Below are positions 49,626 to 58,403 of a stretch of DNA of 64,000 nt, piece after piece. The translations under genes were made by a program, and so were the position numbers. The stretch comes from Arthrobacter sp. SPG23 (GTDB lineage Bacteria > Actinomycetota > Actinomycetes > Actinomycetales > Micrococcaceae). The notes under the pieces are model-generated. The model had not been told where the DNA came from, searched no databases, and worked only from the letters and a program-made list of their open reading frames with translations. The stretch's first letter is position 1. Each line of letters begins with the position of its first letter. The stretch is from NCBI RefSeq assembly GCF_000876655.1, contig NZ_JYCN01000025.1, positions 124,001 to 188,000 of the forward strand. The letters are read 5' to 3'.

Positions 49626-50530
49626 TAGTGGCCGGCCAGCTCGTAGCCCTTGGCCAGGATGGACTTGAGCTGGACGAGCTGTTCCTCGGTGGGGTCAACC
49701 AGCGGAGCACGCACCGGACCAACCGGCAGGCCGCCCAGGCGCAGCCCGGCCTTGATCAGCGAGACGCCGAAACCCGGGGTCTGGTCGCGGAGCCGGACCA
49801 GCGGGGCGTAGAAGTCTTCCAGCAGCGCGTGCCGCCGGTCCTCGTCCCCGGAGGTGTAGGCGTCATAGTAGGCCTTGGCGATTTCCGGTGCCATGGCGAA
49901 CGCGGCCGAGGAATAGAGCGGGATGCCCAGGCCGCGGTAGGCGCCCTGGGTCAGTTCCGCGGTGAGGAGGCCGTTGAAGAGCAGGAAGTCCTCGCGTCCG
50001 CTGGCGTTGATGGCGCTGACGATCTCCTGGGCCAGGCCAACATCGCCCAGCCCGTCCTTGAAACCGATCACCTTGGGGTTGGCGGCCAGACGGGTCATGG
50101 ACGCGGCTGTGTACTTGGCGTTCCCGCGGTGGTAGACGATCACCGGCAGGCTGCTGGCCGCGGCTATCGCTTCGATGTAGGCCACCAGGCCGTCGGTGGG
50201 GCCGGTCACGAGGTACGGCGGGAGGACCAGCAGGGCGTCCGCTCCCGCTTCCTCGGCGACGCGGGCGGCCTCGAGCGCGTGGCCCAGCGGCCCGCCGGCA
50301 CCGGCAACCACCGGCACCTGGCCCGCTACGGCTTCGACGGCGGCGGCCACCACGGTGCGCACCTCGCCAATGCTCAGTGAGTGGAACTCGCCGGTGCCGC
50401 AGGCCGGGAACACGCCGCCCGGCCCATACGGCAGGCGGGAGGTGATGTGCTCCTTGAGGATGTCCACATCCACGGTCCCTTCCGGTGTGAAGGGCGTGAC
50501 GGGGAAGAACAGTACGCCGTCGAATTTCAT
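49625..50530 (-). CDS. 5-dehydro-4-deoxyglucarate dehydratase (KdgD-like, DHDPS superfamily)
   Basis: 301 residues in a TIM barrel. The Schiff-base Lys is in VIGFKDGLGD and the Tyr in VIVYHRGNAKYT. ACGTGEFHSLS replaces the usual Gly-Thr-Thr-Gly loop, as in KdgD. It converts 5-keto-4-deoxyglucarate to 2,5-dioxovalerate with loss of CO2 and water, ahead of the semialdehyde dehydrogenase. Overlaps neighbours by four and one bases. Confidence 0.9.
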   Translation of the reverse strand: MKFDGVLFFPVTPFTPEGTVDVDILKEHITSRLPYGPGGVFPACGTGEFHSLSIGEVRTVVAAAVEAVAGQVPVVAGAGGPLGHALEAARVAEEAGADALLVLPPYLVTGPTDGLVAYIEAIAAASSLPVIVYHRGNAKYTAASMTRLAANPKVIGFKDGLGDVGLAQEIVSAINASGREDFLLFNGLLTAELTQGAYRGLGIPLYSSAAFAMAPEIAKAYYDAYTSGDEDRRHALLEDFYAPLVRLRDQTPGFGVSLIKAGLRLGGLPVGPVRAPLVDPTEEQLVQLKSILAKGYELAGH

Positions 50531-51519
50531 GGGGTCTCCTTGGATCCTGTGCCGGCCGTGACCAGCACGGCAGGTGTCTCGTCGTTGAGGGATGGTCTGC
50601 TGGGGGATGGGGCGGTGAGCGGTGGTGCAAGTTCGGTCCGCCAGCTGCGTTTGGGTTCCCAGCCGAGCAGCTCGCGGGCCTTGGTGATCGAAAATGCCGG
50701 GCTGGTGCCCGTGAGTCCGGCGGCAAGCTCCGAACTGCCGGGCAGGAACCGGGGCATCAGGTCGGCAAGCGGTGCGGTGGCCAGTGCGTCGGCGGCTCCC
50801 ACGAAGAAGGTCTGGCCGTTGGGGATGGTGTCCATCCTGGCCAGCAGCACGTCCAGGAAGTCCGCCACGTCACGCGCATCCACGTAGTTGAAGAGTGCCG
50901 GCGCGGACAAGGCGGGATCGTCCAGCCGTTCGCGGACGGTGTGACCCTGCTGGGTGGGCGCGCCCGCCCACTCCTCGGGCGAGATCACGTAGCAGGGCCG
51001 GAAGGCCGCGTAGCGGATGGCATCCCCCTGGGCTGCGGCGAACATCTGCACGGTCTGTTCGGCGATGAGCTTGGACAGCGCATAGGCGTTCCAGGGCCGC
51101 GGGGTGGTTTGCTCGTCCACCGGGAAGCTCTCCGGCAGCCAGCCCGCCGGTGAACCGTAGCCCAGCACCGTGGGGCTGCTTGCCGTGACGATCTTGCCGA
51201 TGCGCAGTTCCGTTGCCGCGCTGATGACGGCGTACGCCAGTCTCGTGTTGGTGCTGAAGATGACGTCTTCCGGCGCGCTGAACGGTACGGCGATCGCCGC
51301 GAGGTGGACGACGGCGTCGGGCTCGGTTTCGCGCAGGAGGCGTTCCGCCTCCCCCGGTGCCAGGAGGTCGGCAGTGCGCTGCTCGACGCCGTCGGGCAGC
51401 TGGGCGGCGGGAACGGCGTCGCGGTCAACGGAGATGACATGGTGGCCTGCGCCGGCCAGGCCGGCAACGACGCTGCGCCCCAGCCGGCCGGAGCCGCCGG
51501 TGACAAAAATCCTGCTCAT
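50527..51519 (-). CDS. NAD-dependent SDR (epimerase/dehydratase) protein, probable uronate dehydrogenase
   Basis: 330 residues. IFVTGGSGRLGRSVVAGLAG binds NAD, TASSPTVLG holds the catalytic Ser region, and AYALSK the YxxxK. It belongs to the extended SDR family. In context it would oxidise galacturonate or glucuronate to an aldarolactone, completing an oxidative route to 2-oxoglutarate. This rests on operon position; known bacterial uronate dehydrogenases are shorter (about 265 residues). A Pro/Ser-rich C-terminal tail accounts for part of the extra length. Confidence 0.75.
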   Translation of the reverse strand: MSRIFVTGGSGRLGRSVVAGLAGAGHHVISVDRDAVPAAQLPDGVEQRTADLLAPGEAERLLRETEPDAVVHLAAIAVPFSAPEDVIFSTNTRLAYAVISAATELRIGKIVTASSPTVLGYGSPAGWLPESFPVDEQTTPRPWNAYALSKLIAEQTVQMFAAAQGDAIRYAAFRPCYVISPEEWAGAPTQQGHTVRERLDDPALSAPALFNYVDARDVADFLDVLLARMDTIPNGQTFFVGAADALATAPLADLMPRFLPGSSELAAGLTGTSPAFSITKARELLGWEPKRSWRTELAPPLTAPSPSRPSLNDETPAVLVTAGTGSKETP

Positions 51520-51549
51520 GGTGGTGGGATCCTTACTCGGTCTGTGGGC

Positions 51550-53058
51550 TCAGGTCACGGGGTTCCGGCGAAGGTCGGCGCCGAGCCCCAGGTCCGTGGT
51601 GCGGACCGGAAGCCCGGATTCCAGGGACGCATTGCCCGCGATGCCGACCGACACGGAGCGAAGCCCGTCCAGGTAGCCGGAGGGCCGCCCCAGGGGGTCT
51701 TCGCCGGGGCCGTTGAAGAGATCGGACAGGAGGAGTTCGTCGCCGCCCCCGTGGCCGCCTTCGCCATTGACGATGGGGACTTCGTAGGCCGGCTCCCAGT
51801 GCCGCTGGACCACCAGGCGTTCGCCGTTGCGGCGCACAGCGTCCTCTTCCTCGACGGGCGTCGCGGACGGGTCCACCACGGTCTTCCTGTCGGTGCTGTG
51901 CAGGACGGCTGCGCGTTCAACCACTTCAAGTTCCGCCCGGCCTTCGGTGCCGTTGACTGCCACGCGGTAGCCTTCCCACGGGCTGTGGGCGTTCAGCGAG
52001 TAGCTGAGGACGGGGCCGCCCTGGTAGTCCACCACCAGCGCCAGGTTGTCCTCGATGGTGATGCCGGCCGTGAAGACGTCCTGGTCGCGGCGGTAGCCGT
52101 CGAAGTGTTCGTTGTCCAGGAAGAGCGCCTTGAGGCGTTCGTCTTCGCGCAGGTCCAGTGCGAAGGGGTCCTTTTCGGCGCCGCCTGTTCCGGCGGCGGA
52201 AGCACCGGCGTCGGGCGTTCCCCGCTCCGGACGCGGGCCGAGGCCGCGTTCGGCGGCGTTCTTGTCGCCGTAGAACTTCAGGCCGCCCGAGGCGAAAACG
52301 CGCTCCGGGACGTCGTCGATCCACCAGTTGACCAGGTCGAAGTGGTGGGATGCCTTGTGGATCAGCAGGCCGCCGGAGTTCTTCTTTTCGCGGTGCCAGC
52401 GGCGGAAGTAGTCAGCGCCGTGGACGGTGTCCAGGACCCAGCTGAAGTCGATGGACGTGACCTTGCCGATCACGCCGCTCTGGATGATTTCCTTCAGGGC
52501 GCTGTTGCGGGGCGAGTAGCGGTAGTTGAAGGTGACCACAACATTCCGGCCAGTTTCTTCGACGGCCCTGGTGATCCGGCGGCAGCCTTCTGCATCGATG
52601 GTCAGCGGCTTTTCCACCACGACGTCGGCACCGGCTTCCAGTCCTTCCACGATGTAGTCGGCGTGGGTGTAGTCGGGTGTGGTCACCACAACGCGGTCAA
52701 TGTCGTTGTCCCGGATGAAGGCGGTCAGATCGGCGGGATCGAAGGCAGCAACCGGGCCGGGAGCGCCGAGTTCCTGGATGAGCTTCTGGTAGAACTCCAC
52801 GCGGCCGGGGTTGACGTCGGAGAAGGCCACCAGTTCGGCGGTGTCCGAGTGCTTGCCGAAGATCGCGCGGATGTACATCTCCGAACGGCCGCCCGTGCCG
52901 ATCAGGACGATCCGCGCTTTACGGACCGGGCTAGCGGCGGCGCTTGCGTCTGCTGCCCCGGCGGGGCGGACAGCGCTGGCGGGGGCGGAAGCGGCGACAG
53001 TTGTGTCATCGGCGGCGACGGTGCCGCCCGGATTGACGGTGTTGGCTGTGGTGCCCAT
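51550..53058 (-). CDS. Gfo/Idh/MocA family oxidoreductase
   Basis: 502 residues. The first 45 are an Ala/Ser-rich tail. IVLIGTGGRSEMYIRAIFGK binds the nucleotide, and DVVVEKPLTIDAEG carries the EKP motif. FDLVNWWIDDVPERVFASG and the HWEPAYEVPIVNGEGGHGGGD region belong to a larger substrate domain. It has no DUF6807 domain, unlike the two fusions. First gene of the uronate operon and divergent from its LacI regulator. Could act on an unsaturated or acetylated sugar; substrate unknown. Confidence 0.82.
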   Translation of the reverse strand: MGTTANTVNPGGTVAADDTTVAASAPASAVRPAGAADASAAASPVRKARIVLIGTGGRSEMYIRAIFGKHSDTAELVAFSDVNPGRVEFYQKLIQELGAPGPVAAFDPADLTAFIRDNDIDRVVVTTPDYTHADYIVEGLEAGADVVVEKPLTIDAEGCRRITRAVEETGRNVVVTFNYRYSPRNSALKEIIQSGVIGKVTSIDFSWVLDTVHGADYFRRWHREKKNSGGLLIHKASHHFDLVNWWIDDVPERVFASGGLKFYGDKNAAERGLGPRPERGTPDAGASAAGTGGAEKDPFALDLREDERLKALFLDNEHFDGYRRDQDVFTAGITIEDNLALVVDYQGGPVLSYSLNAHSPWEGYRVAVNGTEGRAELEVVERAAVLHSTDRKTVVDPSATPVEEEDAVRRNGERLVVQRHWEPAYEVPIVNGEGGHGGGDELLLSDLFNGPGEDPLGRPSGYLDGLRSVSVGIAGNASLESGLPVRTTDLGLGADLRRNPVT

Positions 53059-53128
53059 TGCGGTGTAACCCTTTCGGAAGGCAGGAATCCGGCCGCTTGA
53101 CGGCCGGTGGTGGTGCGGTGAGAATGAT

Positions 53129-53144
53129 GAGAAAGCGTTTTCTC
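53129..53144. promoter_or_regulatory. Operator GAGAAAGCGTTTTCTC, copy 3
   Basis: One position off the perfect site at 36963. It is centred between the Gfo/Idh gene (70 bases away) and the LacI gene (63 bases), so it can serve both divergent promoters. Confidence 0.72.
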
Positions 53145-53206
53145 AGAACGTTATAAGCTTTGTATCAAGACTCTGGCGGTCACGTCAACCATCGCCCCGA
53201 CCGGGA

Positions 53207-54283
53207 ATGCCCGTAGCGGAAGACGGCGAAGGAGTCGGAGAAGCCCGGAAAGGGGCCACTTTGGGCAGGAGAGCCACCACCCGGCGAATCGGCATTGCCG
53301 ACGTCGCCCTCAAGGCCGGCGTTTCGCACGCGACCGTATCGCGCGTCATGAACGGCAACTTCACTGTCGACCCCGCCATCGCCGCGCGCGTCCGGGCCGC
53401 AGCCACGGAACTGAACTACCAGCCGAACCCGGTGGGACGCAGCCTGGCGCTGGGAAAGACGGACACCATCGGCATTGTGGTGCCGGACCTCTCCAACCCC
53501 ACCTTCCAGGCCATCCTCCGCGGCCTCAGCATGGCCGCCGCACAGGATGGCTACCGGGTTCTGATCGCCGACTCCTCCGAAGTGTCCAGCGAGGAAGCCA
53601 TCCTTGCCGGCGAGGCCCGCCGGCGCTGCGACGGACTGGTGCTCTGCGCACCGCGCATGGGCGACGCCGAACTGGAAGAGCTCGCGCCGTCACTCCAGCC
53701 CATGGTGCTGATCAACCGCACCACCGTGGACACGCACACGCCCAGCCTGATGGTGGACTACGGCCAGGGCATCCAGGAACTGGCCGAACACCTCGTGGAC
53801 CTGGGCCACACACGCCTCGCCTTCCTGGCCGGACCGGCCCGGAGTGCGTCGAACGGCCTGCGCCTCGTGGGCCTGAAAAAGTTCATGACGGCCCACCCGG
53901 AGATTGAACTCACGATGCTCGACGGCGGCTCCACCTTCGAGGCGGGGCACCAGTCGGTGGACGCGGTCGTTGCCAGCGGCGCCACCGGCATCCTGGCCTT
54001 CAACGACCTCGTGGCCATGGGCCTCCTGAGCGGGCTCCACGAGCGCGGCGTCAGGGTCCCGGAGGACATTTCCGTCACCGGCTTCGACGACATCCCCTTT
54101 GCCCGCTACACCACCCCCACCCTCACGACGGCGGCGGTTCCCATCACCGAGCTGGGCCAGCAGGCGTGGCACCGGATGCGGGACCTGATCCGGCATGTCC
54201 CCTCCGACGCGGTGGCCGAAGGACCAACGGTGTTCCAGCCGCGGCTCGAAGTCCGCGGCAGCACGGGTGCGGCGAAGGGCTAG
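53207..54283 (+). CDS. LacI family regulator, probable repressor of the uronate/importer regulon
   Basis: 358 residues from ATG 53207, although a later start (about 20 residues in) is possible because the HTH only begins at RIGIADVALKAGVSHATVSRVMNGNF. Hinge and core follow (NPVGRSLALGKTDTIGIVVPDL; SVTGFDDIPFARYTTPTLTT). It stands beside operator copy 3 and divergent from the uronate operon. Identical-class sites before the 36895 and 39438 genes suggest it also controls them. Confidence 0.87.
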   Translation: MPVAEDGEGVGEARKGATLGRRATTRRIGIADVALKAGVSHATVSRVMNGNFTVDPAIAARVRAAATELNYQPNPVGRSLALGKTDTIGIVVPDLSNPTFQAILRGLSMAAAQDGYRVLIADSSEVSSEEAILAGEARRRCDGLVLCAPRMGDAELEELAPSLQPMVLINRTTVDTHTPSLMVDYGQGIQELAEHLVDLGHTRLAFLAGPARSASNGLRLVGLKKFMTAHPEIELTMLDGGSTFEAGHQSVDAVVASGATGILAFNDLVAMGLLSGLHERGVRVPEDISVTGFDDIPFARYTTPTLTTAAVPITELGQQAWHRMRDLIRHVPSDAVAEGPTVFQPRLEVRGSTGAAKG

Positions 54284-54324
54284 GCTTCCGGCCCAGGCCG
54301 CGGATTCAGGCCGCGGGCGGCGGC

Positions 54325-54915
54325 CTAGTCCGCGGGCGGCGCAAGCAGCACGTCGACCAGTTGTGTCAGGCCGTCCGCCATGTCAACGTTTTTGTCGTAG
54401 AGCCACTGCAGCTGGAGGCCGTCAAAGGTGGCCACAACCAGCCGCGCCAGCTTTTGCGCGGGCACATCCCGGCGCACTTCGCCGGCCTCCTGGCGGCGGC
54501 CAATGTCCTCGGCCAGCTCCTCCACCAGCATGGCGTAGCGTTCCTGGAAGTACGGGTGTGAATCGTGCGCCGGGTCATTCGCCGTGGCCGAAGCCACCGC
54601 ATAAAGCGTGGTGAGCCCGGGCTCCTTCCGGTTGCGTTCGGCAACAGGTACCAGCAGCCGCAGGCCCACTTCCTCGTGTTCACCGGCGGCCAGGCTCCGC
54701 CGGTCCCGCTCGGCGAGCACCGCCGTCAGCAATTCCTGCTTGCCGCGAAAGTAATGGAACAGGGTGGCTTCCTTCACCCCCACCAGCTCGGCTACGCGTT
54801 TGAGCGCCGTGCCCTCGAAGCCTTCCGTGGCAAAAACGTCCGTGGCCGTCTGGATTATCTGTTCGCGGCGTTCCGCTCCCTTTGCGTACTGGCCGCGTGG
54901 CTTCGACGTTGACAT
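54325..54915 (-). CDS. TetR family transcriptional regulator
   Basis: 196 residues from ATG 54915. The N-terminal HTH runs RREQIIQTATDVFATEGFEG, LKRVAELVGVKEATLFHYFRGKQELL. The C-terminal ligand domain is AcrR-like. It is divergent from the GH3 gene and shares a 230-base region with it, so it may control a short upstream frame and GH3. The inducer is unknown. Confidence 0.87.
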   Translation of the reverse strand: MSTSKPRGQYAKGAERREQIIQTATDVFATEGFEGTALKRVAELVGVKEATLFHYFRGKQELLTAVLAERDRRSLAAGEHEEVGLRLLVPVAERNRKEPGLTTLYAVASATANDPAHDSHPYFQERYAMLVEELAEDIGRRQEAGEVRRDVPAQKLARLVVATFDGLQLQWLYDKNVDMADGLTQLVDVLLAPPAD

Positions 54916-54941
54916 TGAGTCAGTGTATTTCACGTCTTTCC

Positions 54942-54970
54942 ACAAAAATCTAGTCAGACTTGGTTTTTGT
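54942..54970. promoter_or_regulatory. Inverted repeat between tetR and the GH3 gene
   Basis: ACAAAAA (54942-54948) and TTTTTGT (54964-54970) flank AGTCAGACT (54952-54960), a 9-base perfect palindrome. The size and position, 27 bases upstream of the TetR start, fit a TetR operator. Confidence 0.45.
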
Positions 54971-55024
54971 CGCTACCATCATTGTCAGGACCCAACGGAG
55001 GGTCACTTTTCGTCAGGAGGCAAT

Positions 55025-55144
55025 GTGGCCGTCAAGACCATTCCCCAGGATTCCCCGGCTTCTCCGGCCAGAGGAACTTCGCTCAGCAGCACTTCAACCA
55101 GCACCACCCCTATAGCCGAGGCGCCAAAGGAGTCAAGTAAATGA
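55025..55144 (+). CDS. Possible 39-residue small ORF coupled to the GH3 start
   Basis: GTG 55025 follows AGGAGG at 55015-55020. The product begins MAVKTIPQDSPASPARG and continues as a Ser/Thr/Pro-rich tail to a TGA that overlaps the GH3 ATG by four bases. It resembles the cytoplasmic N-terminal tail of an MFS transporter, so it may be a remnant of a deleted transporter gene. GH3 has its own AAAGGAG. Spacing of only four bases to the GTG weakens the call. Confidence 0.35.
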   Translation: MAVKTIPQDSPASPARGTSLSSTSTSTTPIAEAPKESSK

Positions 55145-57639
55145 ACCCCGCACTCTCACCGGCCGTACTGGCCCCGGCGTCGGATTCCCCGGACGCCGAA
55201 GCCCGGATCCGCGAACTCGCCCAAAGCCTCACCCTGGAACAGCAGGTCCGGCTGCTGACCGGAGCGGACGTCTGGGCCACCCACTCCATCCCCGAAATCG
55301 GGCTGAGCCGCGTGGTCCTGTCTGACGGGCCGTCCGGCGTCCGCGGCGAAGACTTCGATGAGCGCCACGACTCCGTCTCCCTGCCGTCGTCGTCCGCCCT
55401 GTCCGCCACCTGGAGCGTCGAAACGGCACGCCGTTACGGCCAGGTCCTGGGCCAGGAGGCGCGCCGCAAGGGCGTGCACGCGGTCCTCGGCCCCACCATC
55501 AACCTGCACCGCTCCCCCCTGGGCGGCCGCCACTTCGAATGCATGAGCGAGGACCCGCGCCTGACGGCAACCATGGCCGCCGGGTATGTTGCCGGCGTGC
55601 AGTCCATGGGTGTCGGCGCCACGCCCAAGCACTACCTGGCCAACGAGGCCGAGACCGACCGCTTCACCGCTGACTCCGTGGTTGACGAGCGTCCGCTGCG
55701 CGAACTGTACCTGGCAGCCTTCGAGGACGCCATCACCGAGGCCCGCGCGTGGCTGGTGATGAGCTCCTACAACTCCATCAACGGCACCACGGCGAGCGAA
55801 AACAAGCTGCTCGAAACCCCGCTGTCCACGGAATGGGGATTCGACGGCGTGGTGGTGTCGGACTGGACGGGTGTCCGGTCCGTCGAAGCCGCAAACGCGC
55901 ACCAGGACCTGGAAATGCCGGGGCCGGTGGGCCACTGGGGCCCCAAGCTGCTGGCCGCCGTCGAGGACGGCCGGGTCAGCCGGGACGCCATCCTGGAAAA
56001 GGTCACCCGCATCCTGCGGCTGGCGGCCCGCGTGGGTTCCCTCGAGGGATTCACGCCCGCCGTGACGGAATTTCCCGCCCCGCTGAACGGCGCCGCCGTC
56101 GCCCGTGAAGTGGCTGTCCGCGGCGCCGTGCTGGTCCGCAACGAAGGCGGCATCCTGCCGCTGGACGCCACGAAGCTCGGCAGCGTAGCGGTGATCGGCC
56201 ACAACGCCGAGGAGGCGCGCACCCAGGGCGGCGGCAGCGCCACGGTGATGCCCAAGTACACCGTCTCGCCGCTGCAGGGGCTGCGGAAGGCACTGCCCGA
56301 CGACGTCGACGTCACCTATGTGCGCGGCGCCAAGGTGGCCGAGGGACTGCAGGCGTTCCCCCGCACCTCGCTCCGCAACCCGGTGTCCGGCGTGCCCGGA
56401 ATGCGGGTCACGTTCCTTGCCGGGGACGGCTCGGAGATTTCCGGCGAAGACCGTCTTGCCTCGCACCTGATCTGGTTCGGCATCGGAATTCCCGACGGCG
56501 CTGCCTCCATCCGCATGGAAGCGGACTGGACCGCCGACACAGCGGGCGTCCACCACCTCGGCGTCGGGACAGTGGGCCAAATCCGGCTCGCCCTTGACGG
56601 CGACGAGGTGTTCAACGGCGAGATCGAGGATGACACGGACGTCCTGGGCGCCGCGCTGTTCGATCCGCCCAGGACCGTCCACGTCATCGAAACCACGTCC
56701 TGCCAGAGCGTGCGGATCGAAGCCGAATACCAGCTGCCGAAGCAGCAAGTGATCCCGTTCACCGCCATCCTGCTGGGTGAGGAAACCGTGGTTGCGGATC
56801 CGCAGGCGGAAATCGACGCCGCTGTCGAAGCTGCCCGGGCAGCCGACGTGGCGGTGGTGGTGGTGGGCACCAACGCGGCCATCGAGTCCGAAGGTTTCGA
56901 CCGCAGGGACCTGGATCTGCCCGGTTTCCAGAACCAGCTGGTGGAGGCCGTGGCCGCGGTGAACCCGCGCACCGTGGTGGTGGTGAACTCGGGCTCGCCC
57001 GTCCTCATGCCGTGGCTGGACAAGGTGGGCGCCGTCCTGCTCGGCTGGTTCGGCGGCCAGGAATTCGGCACCGCCATCGCCGACATCCTGCTGGGCAACG
57101 AGGAACCGGGCGGGCGCCTGCCCACCACCTGGCCCGCCGCGCTGGAGGATGTCCCCGTCCTCAACACCACGCCGGTTGACGGCAAGGTGGCCTACTCCGA
57201 GGGCATCCATGTGGGCTACCGGGCCTGGCTCAAGCAGCAGGCCGCAGGCGGAGCCGCCCCTGCCCTCCCCTTCGGCTTCGGCCTGGGCTACACCACATTC
57301 GAGCTGGGCACCGCGCACGCGCCGCAGTCGGTTCCGGCCGGCCAGGACGTTGTGGTGCACGTTCCGGTTCGGAACACCGGCACGCGGACGGGCCGCGAAG
57401 TGGTCCAGGTGTACCTTGACCGCGCGGAGTCCGCCGTGGAGCGCCCGGTCCGCTGGCTTGCCGGCTACGCCGGGACGCACCTGGCACCGGCCGGAACGGA
57501 CAGCGTAGAAGTGCGGATTCCGGCGAAGGCCTTCGGGCATTACGACGGCGGCTGGCAGTTCGAGCAGGGCACGTTCCGCCTGCTGGTGGGCCGCCACGCG
57601 GCCGACGATTTCCAGGTGCTGGGGATAGAACTGCGCTGA
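55141..57639 (+). CDS. Beta-glucosidase-type GH3 with an inserted PA14 domain
   Basis: 832 residues. The TIM-barrel domain begins at LTLEQQVRLLTGADVWATHS. PTINLHRSPLGGRHFECMSEDP and KHYLANEAETDR are GH3 signatures, and the nucleophile Asp is in GVVVSDWTG. The second domain is interrupted by a PA14-like insert (about 415-535, GMRVTFLAGDGSE to PPRTVHVIETTSC). A fibronectin III-like C-terminus follows (DVVVHVPVRNTGTRTGREVVQVYLD). No signal peptide, so intracellular. Whether it cleaves beta-glucosides, xylosides or arabinosides is not readable. Confidence 0.92.
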   Translation: MNPALSPAVLAPASDSPDAEARIRELAQSLTLEQQVRLLTGADVWATHSIPEIGLSRVVLSDGPSGVRGEDFDERHDSVSLPSSSALSATWSVETARRYGQVLGQEARRKGVHAVLGPTINLHRSPLGGRHFECMSEDPRLTATMAAGYVAGVQSMGVGATPKHYLANEAETDRFTADSVVDERPLRELYLAAFEDAITEARAWLVMSSYNSINGTTASENKLLETPLSTEWGFDGVVVSDWTGVRSVEAANAHQDLEMPGPVGHWGPKLLAAVEDGRVSRDAILEKVTRILRLAARVGSLEGFTPAVTEFPAPLNGAAVAREVAVRGAVLVRNEGGILPLDATKLGSVAVIGHNAEEARTQGGGSATVMPKYTVSPLQGLRKALPDDVDVTYVRGAKVAEGLQAFPRTSLRNPVSGVPGMRVTFLAGDGSEISGEDRLASHLIWFGIGIPDGAASIRMEADWTADTAGVHHLGVGTVGQIRLALDGDEVFNGEIEDDTDVLGAALFDPPRTVHVIETTSCQSVRIEAEYQLPKQQVIPFTAILLGEETVVADPQAEIDAAVEAARAADVAVVVVGTNAAIESEGFDRRDLDLPGFQNQLVEAVAAVNPRTVVVVNSGSPVLMPWLDKVGAVLLGWFGGQEFGTAIADILLGNEEPGGRLPTTWPAALEDVPVLNTTPVDGKVAYSEGIHVGYRAWLKQQAAGGAAPALPFGFGLGYTTFELGTAHAPQSVPAGQDVVVHVPVRNTGTRTGREVVQVYLDRAESAVERPVRWLAGYAGTHLAPAGTDSVEVRIPAKAFGHYDGGWQFEQGTFRLLVGRHAADDFQVLGIELR

Positions 57640-57653
57640 GCCACCTCTCCGGG

Positions 57654-58361
57654 TTACTGCCGGGCCGGGTCCGAATCCCTCGGATCCAGCCCGGCTTCTT
57701 TGTAGTACCCCTCGATGTGGGCTGCCACAAGACCGGCTGCCCTGCCGCCGTCGTGGTTGTTGATGGCCGCCAGGATTTCGCGGTGTTCGGCGCGGAGTCG
57801 GGCGGCGGTGGCCTCCCAGTCCGGAAGGTTTGCGGTGAGTTTGCCGGCGTAGCTTTGGATCGCTTCCCGCAGGGAGCCCATCATGGCGCTGACCACGGCG
57901 TTGCCGGCGGCTTCGGCGAGGGCCAGGTGGAAGCGTACGTCGAGGGCCAGGAATTCGTCGGTATCGTGGCACGCCTCCATCTTTTCCATCAGCCCGGCGG
58001 CCTCTGCCAGCGCCGGGGAGTCGGTGCGGGCCCGGGCAACGGCCCAGGATTCAAGCAGGACGCGCGTCTGCACAATGTCCGCCACAGGCAGGTGCGAGGT
58101 GGCCACATGCAGGCGCAGCGCCGAACCGAGCGCGGCCGTCGGGTCCGCGATGACCACCGTGCCGGCGTCCGGACCGGAGCCCACCCCGGCACGGACAACA
58201 CCCATGGCCTCCAGGACCCGGATCGCTTCACGGACCGAGGTGCGCGACACCTGCAGTTGTTCGGCCAGCATCCGCTCCGCCGGCAGGCGGCCGCCCAGGG
58301 CCAGTTCGCCGCTGGAGAGCTGGTTCTCGATCCACTGCAGGACCAATTGATGGGTACGCAT
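57654..58361 (-). CDS. GntR/FadR-family regulator (LldR-like)
   Basis: 235 residues from ATG 58361; the open frame continues 11 codons upstream into the operator. Winged HTH: LALGGRLPAERMLAEQLQVSRTSVREAIRVLEAMG. The FCD ligand domain follows, with metal-binding His residues in FHLALAEAAGN and AHIEGYY. It is divergent from an L-lactate dehydrogenase, as LldR proteins usually are, and two FadR-class operators lie between them. L-lactate is the probable effector. Confidence 0.88.
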   Translation of the reverse strand: MRTHQLVLQWIENQLSSGELALGGRLPAERMLAEQLQVSRTSVREAIRVLEAMGVVRAGVGSGPDAGTVVIADPTAALGSALRLHVATSHLPVADIVQTRVLLESWAVARARTDSPALAEAAGLMEKMEACHDTDEFLALDVRFHLALAEAAGNAVVSAMMGSLREAIQSYAGKLTANLPDWEATAARLRAEHREILAAINNHDGGRAAGLVAAHIEGYYKEAGLDPRDSDPARQ

Positions 58362-58377
58362 GGGCCAATGGTACTTG

Positions 58378-58394
58378 ATGTGGTTGGACCACAT
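58378..58394. promoter_or_regulatory. FadR/LldR-type operator 1
   Basis: ATGTGGT-TGG-ACCACAT: seven-base arms around a three-base spacer, the layout of GntR/FadR-subfamily sites (TGGTNNNACCA). It lies 16 bases before the regulator's start. Confidence 0.75.
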
Positions 58395-58403
58395 CCTCTA
58401 GAG

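Noticed and set aside
55156..57972. A 938-codon frame opposite the GH3 gene
   Set aside because: It runs antisense through a gene with clear catalytic motifs and continues past it; high GC at third positions removes stop codons from the opposite strand.
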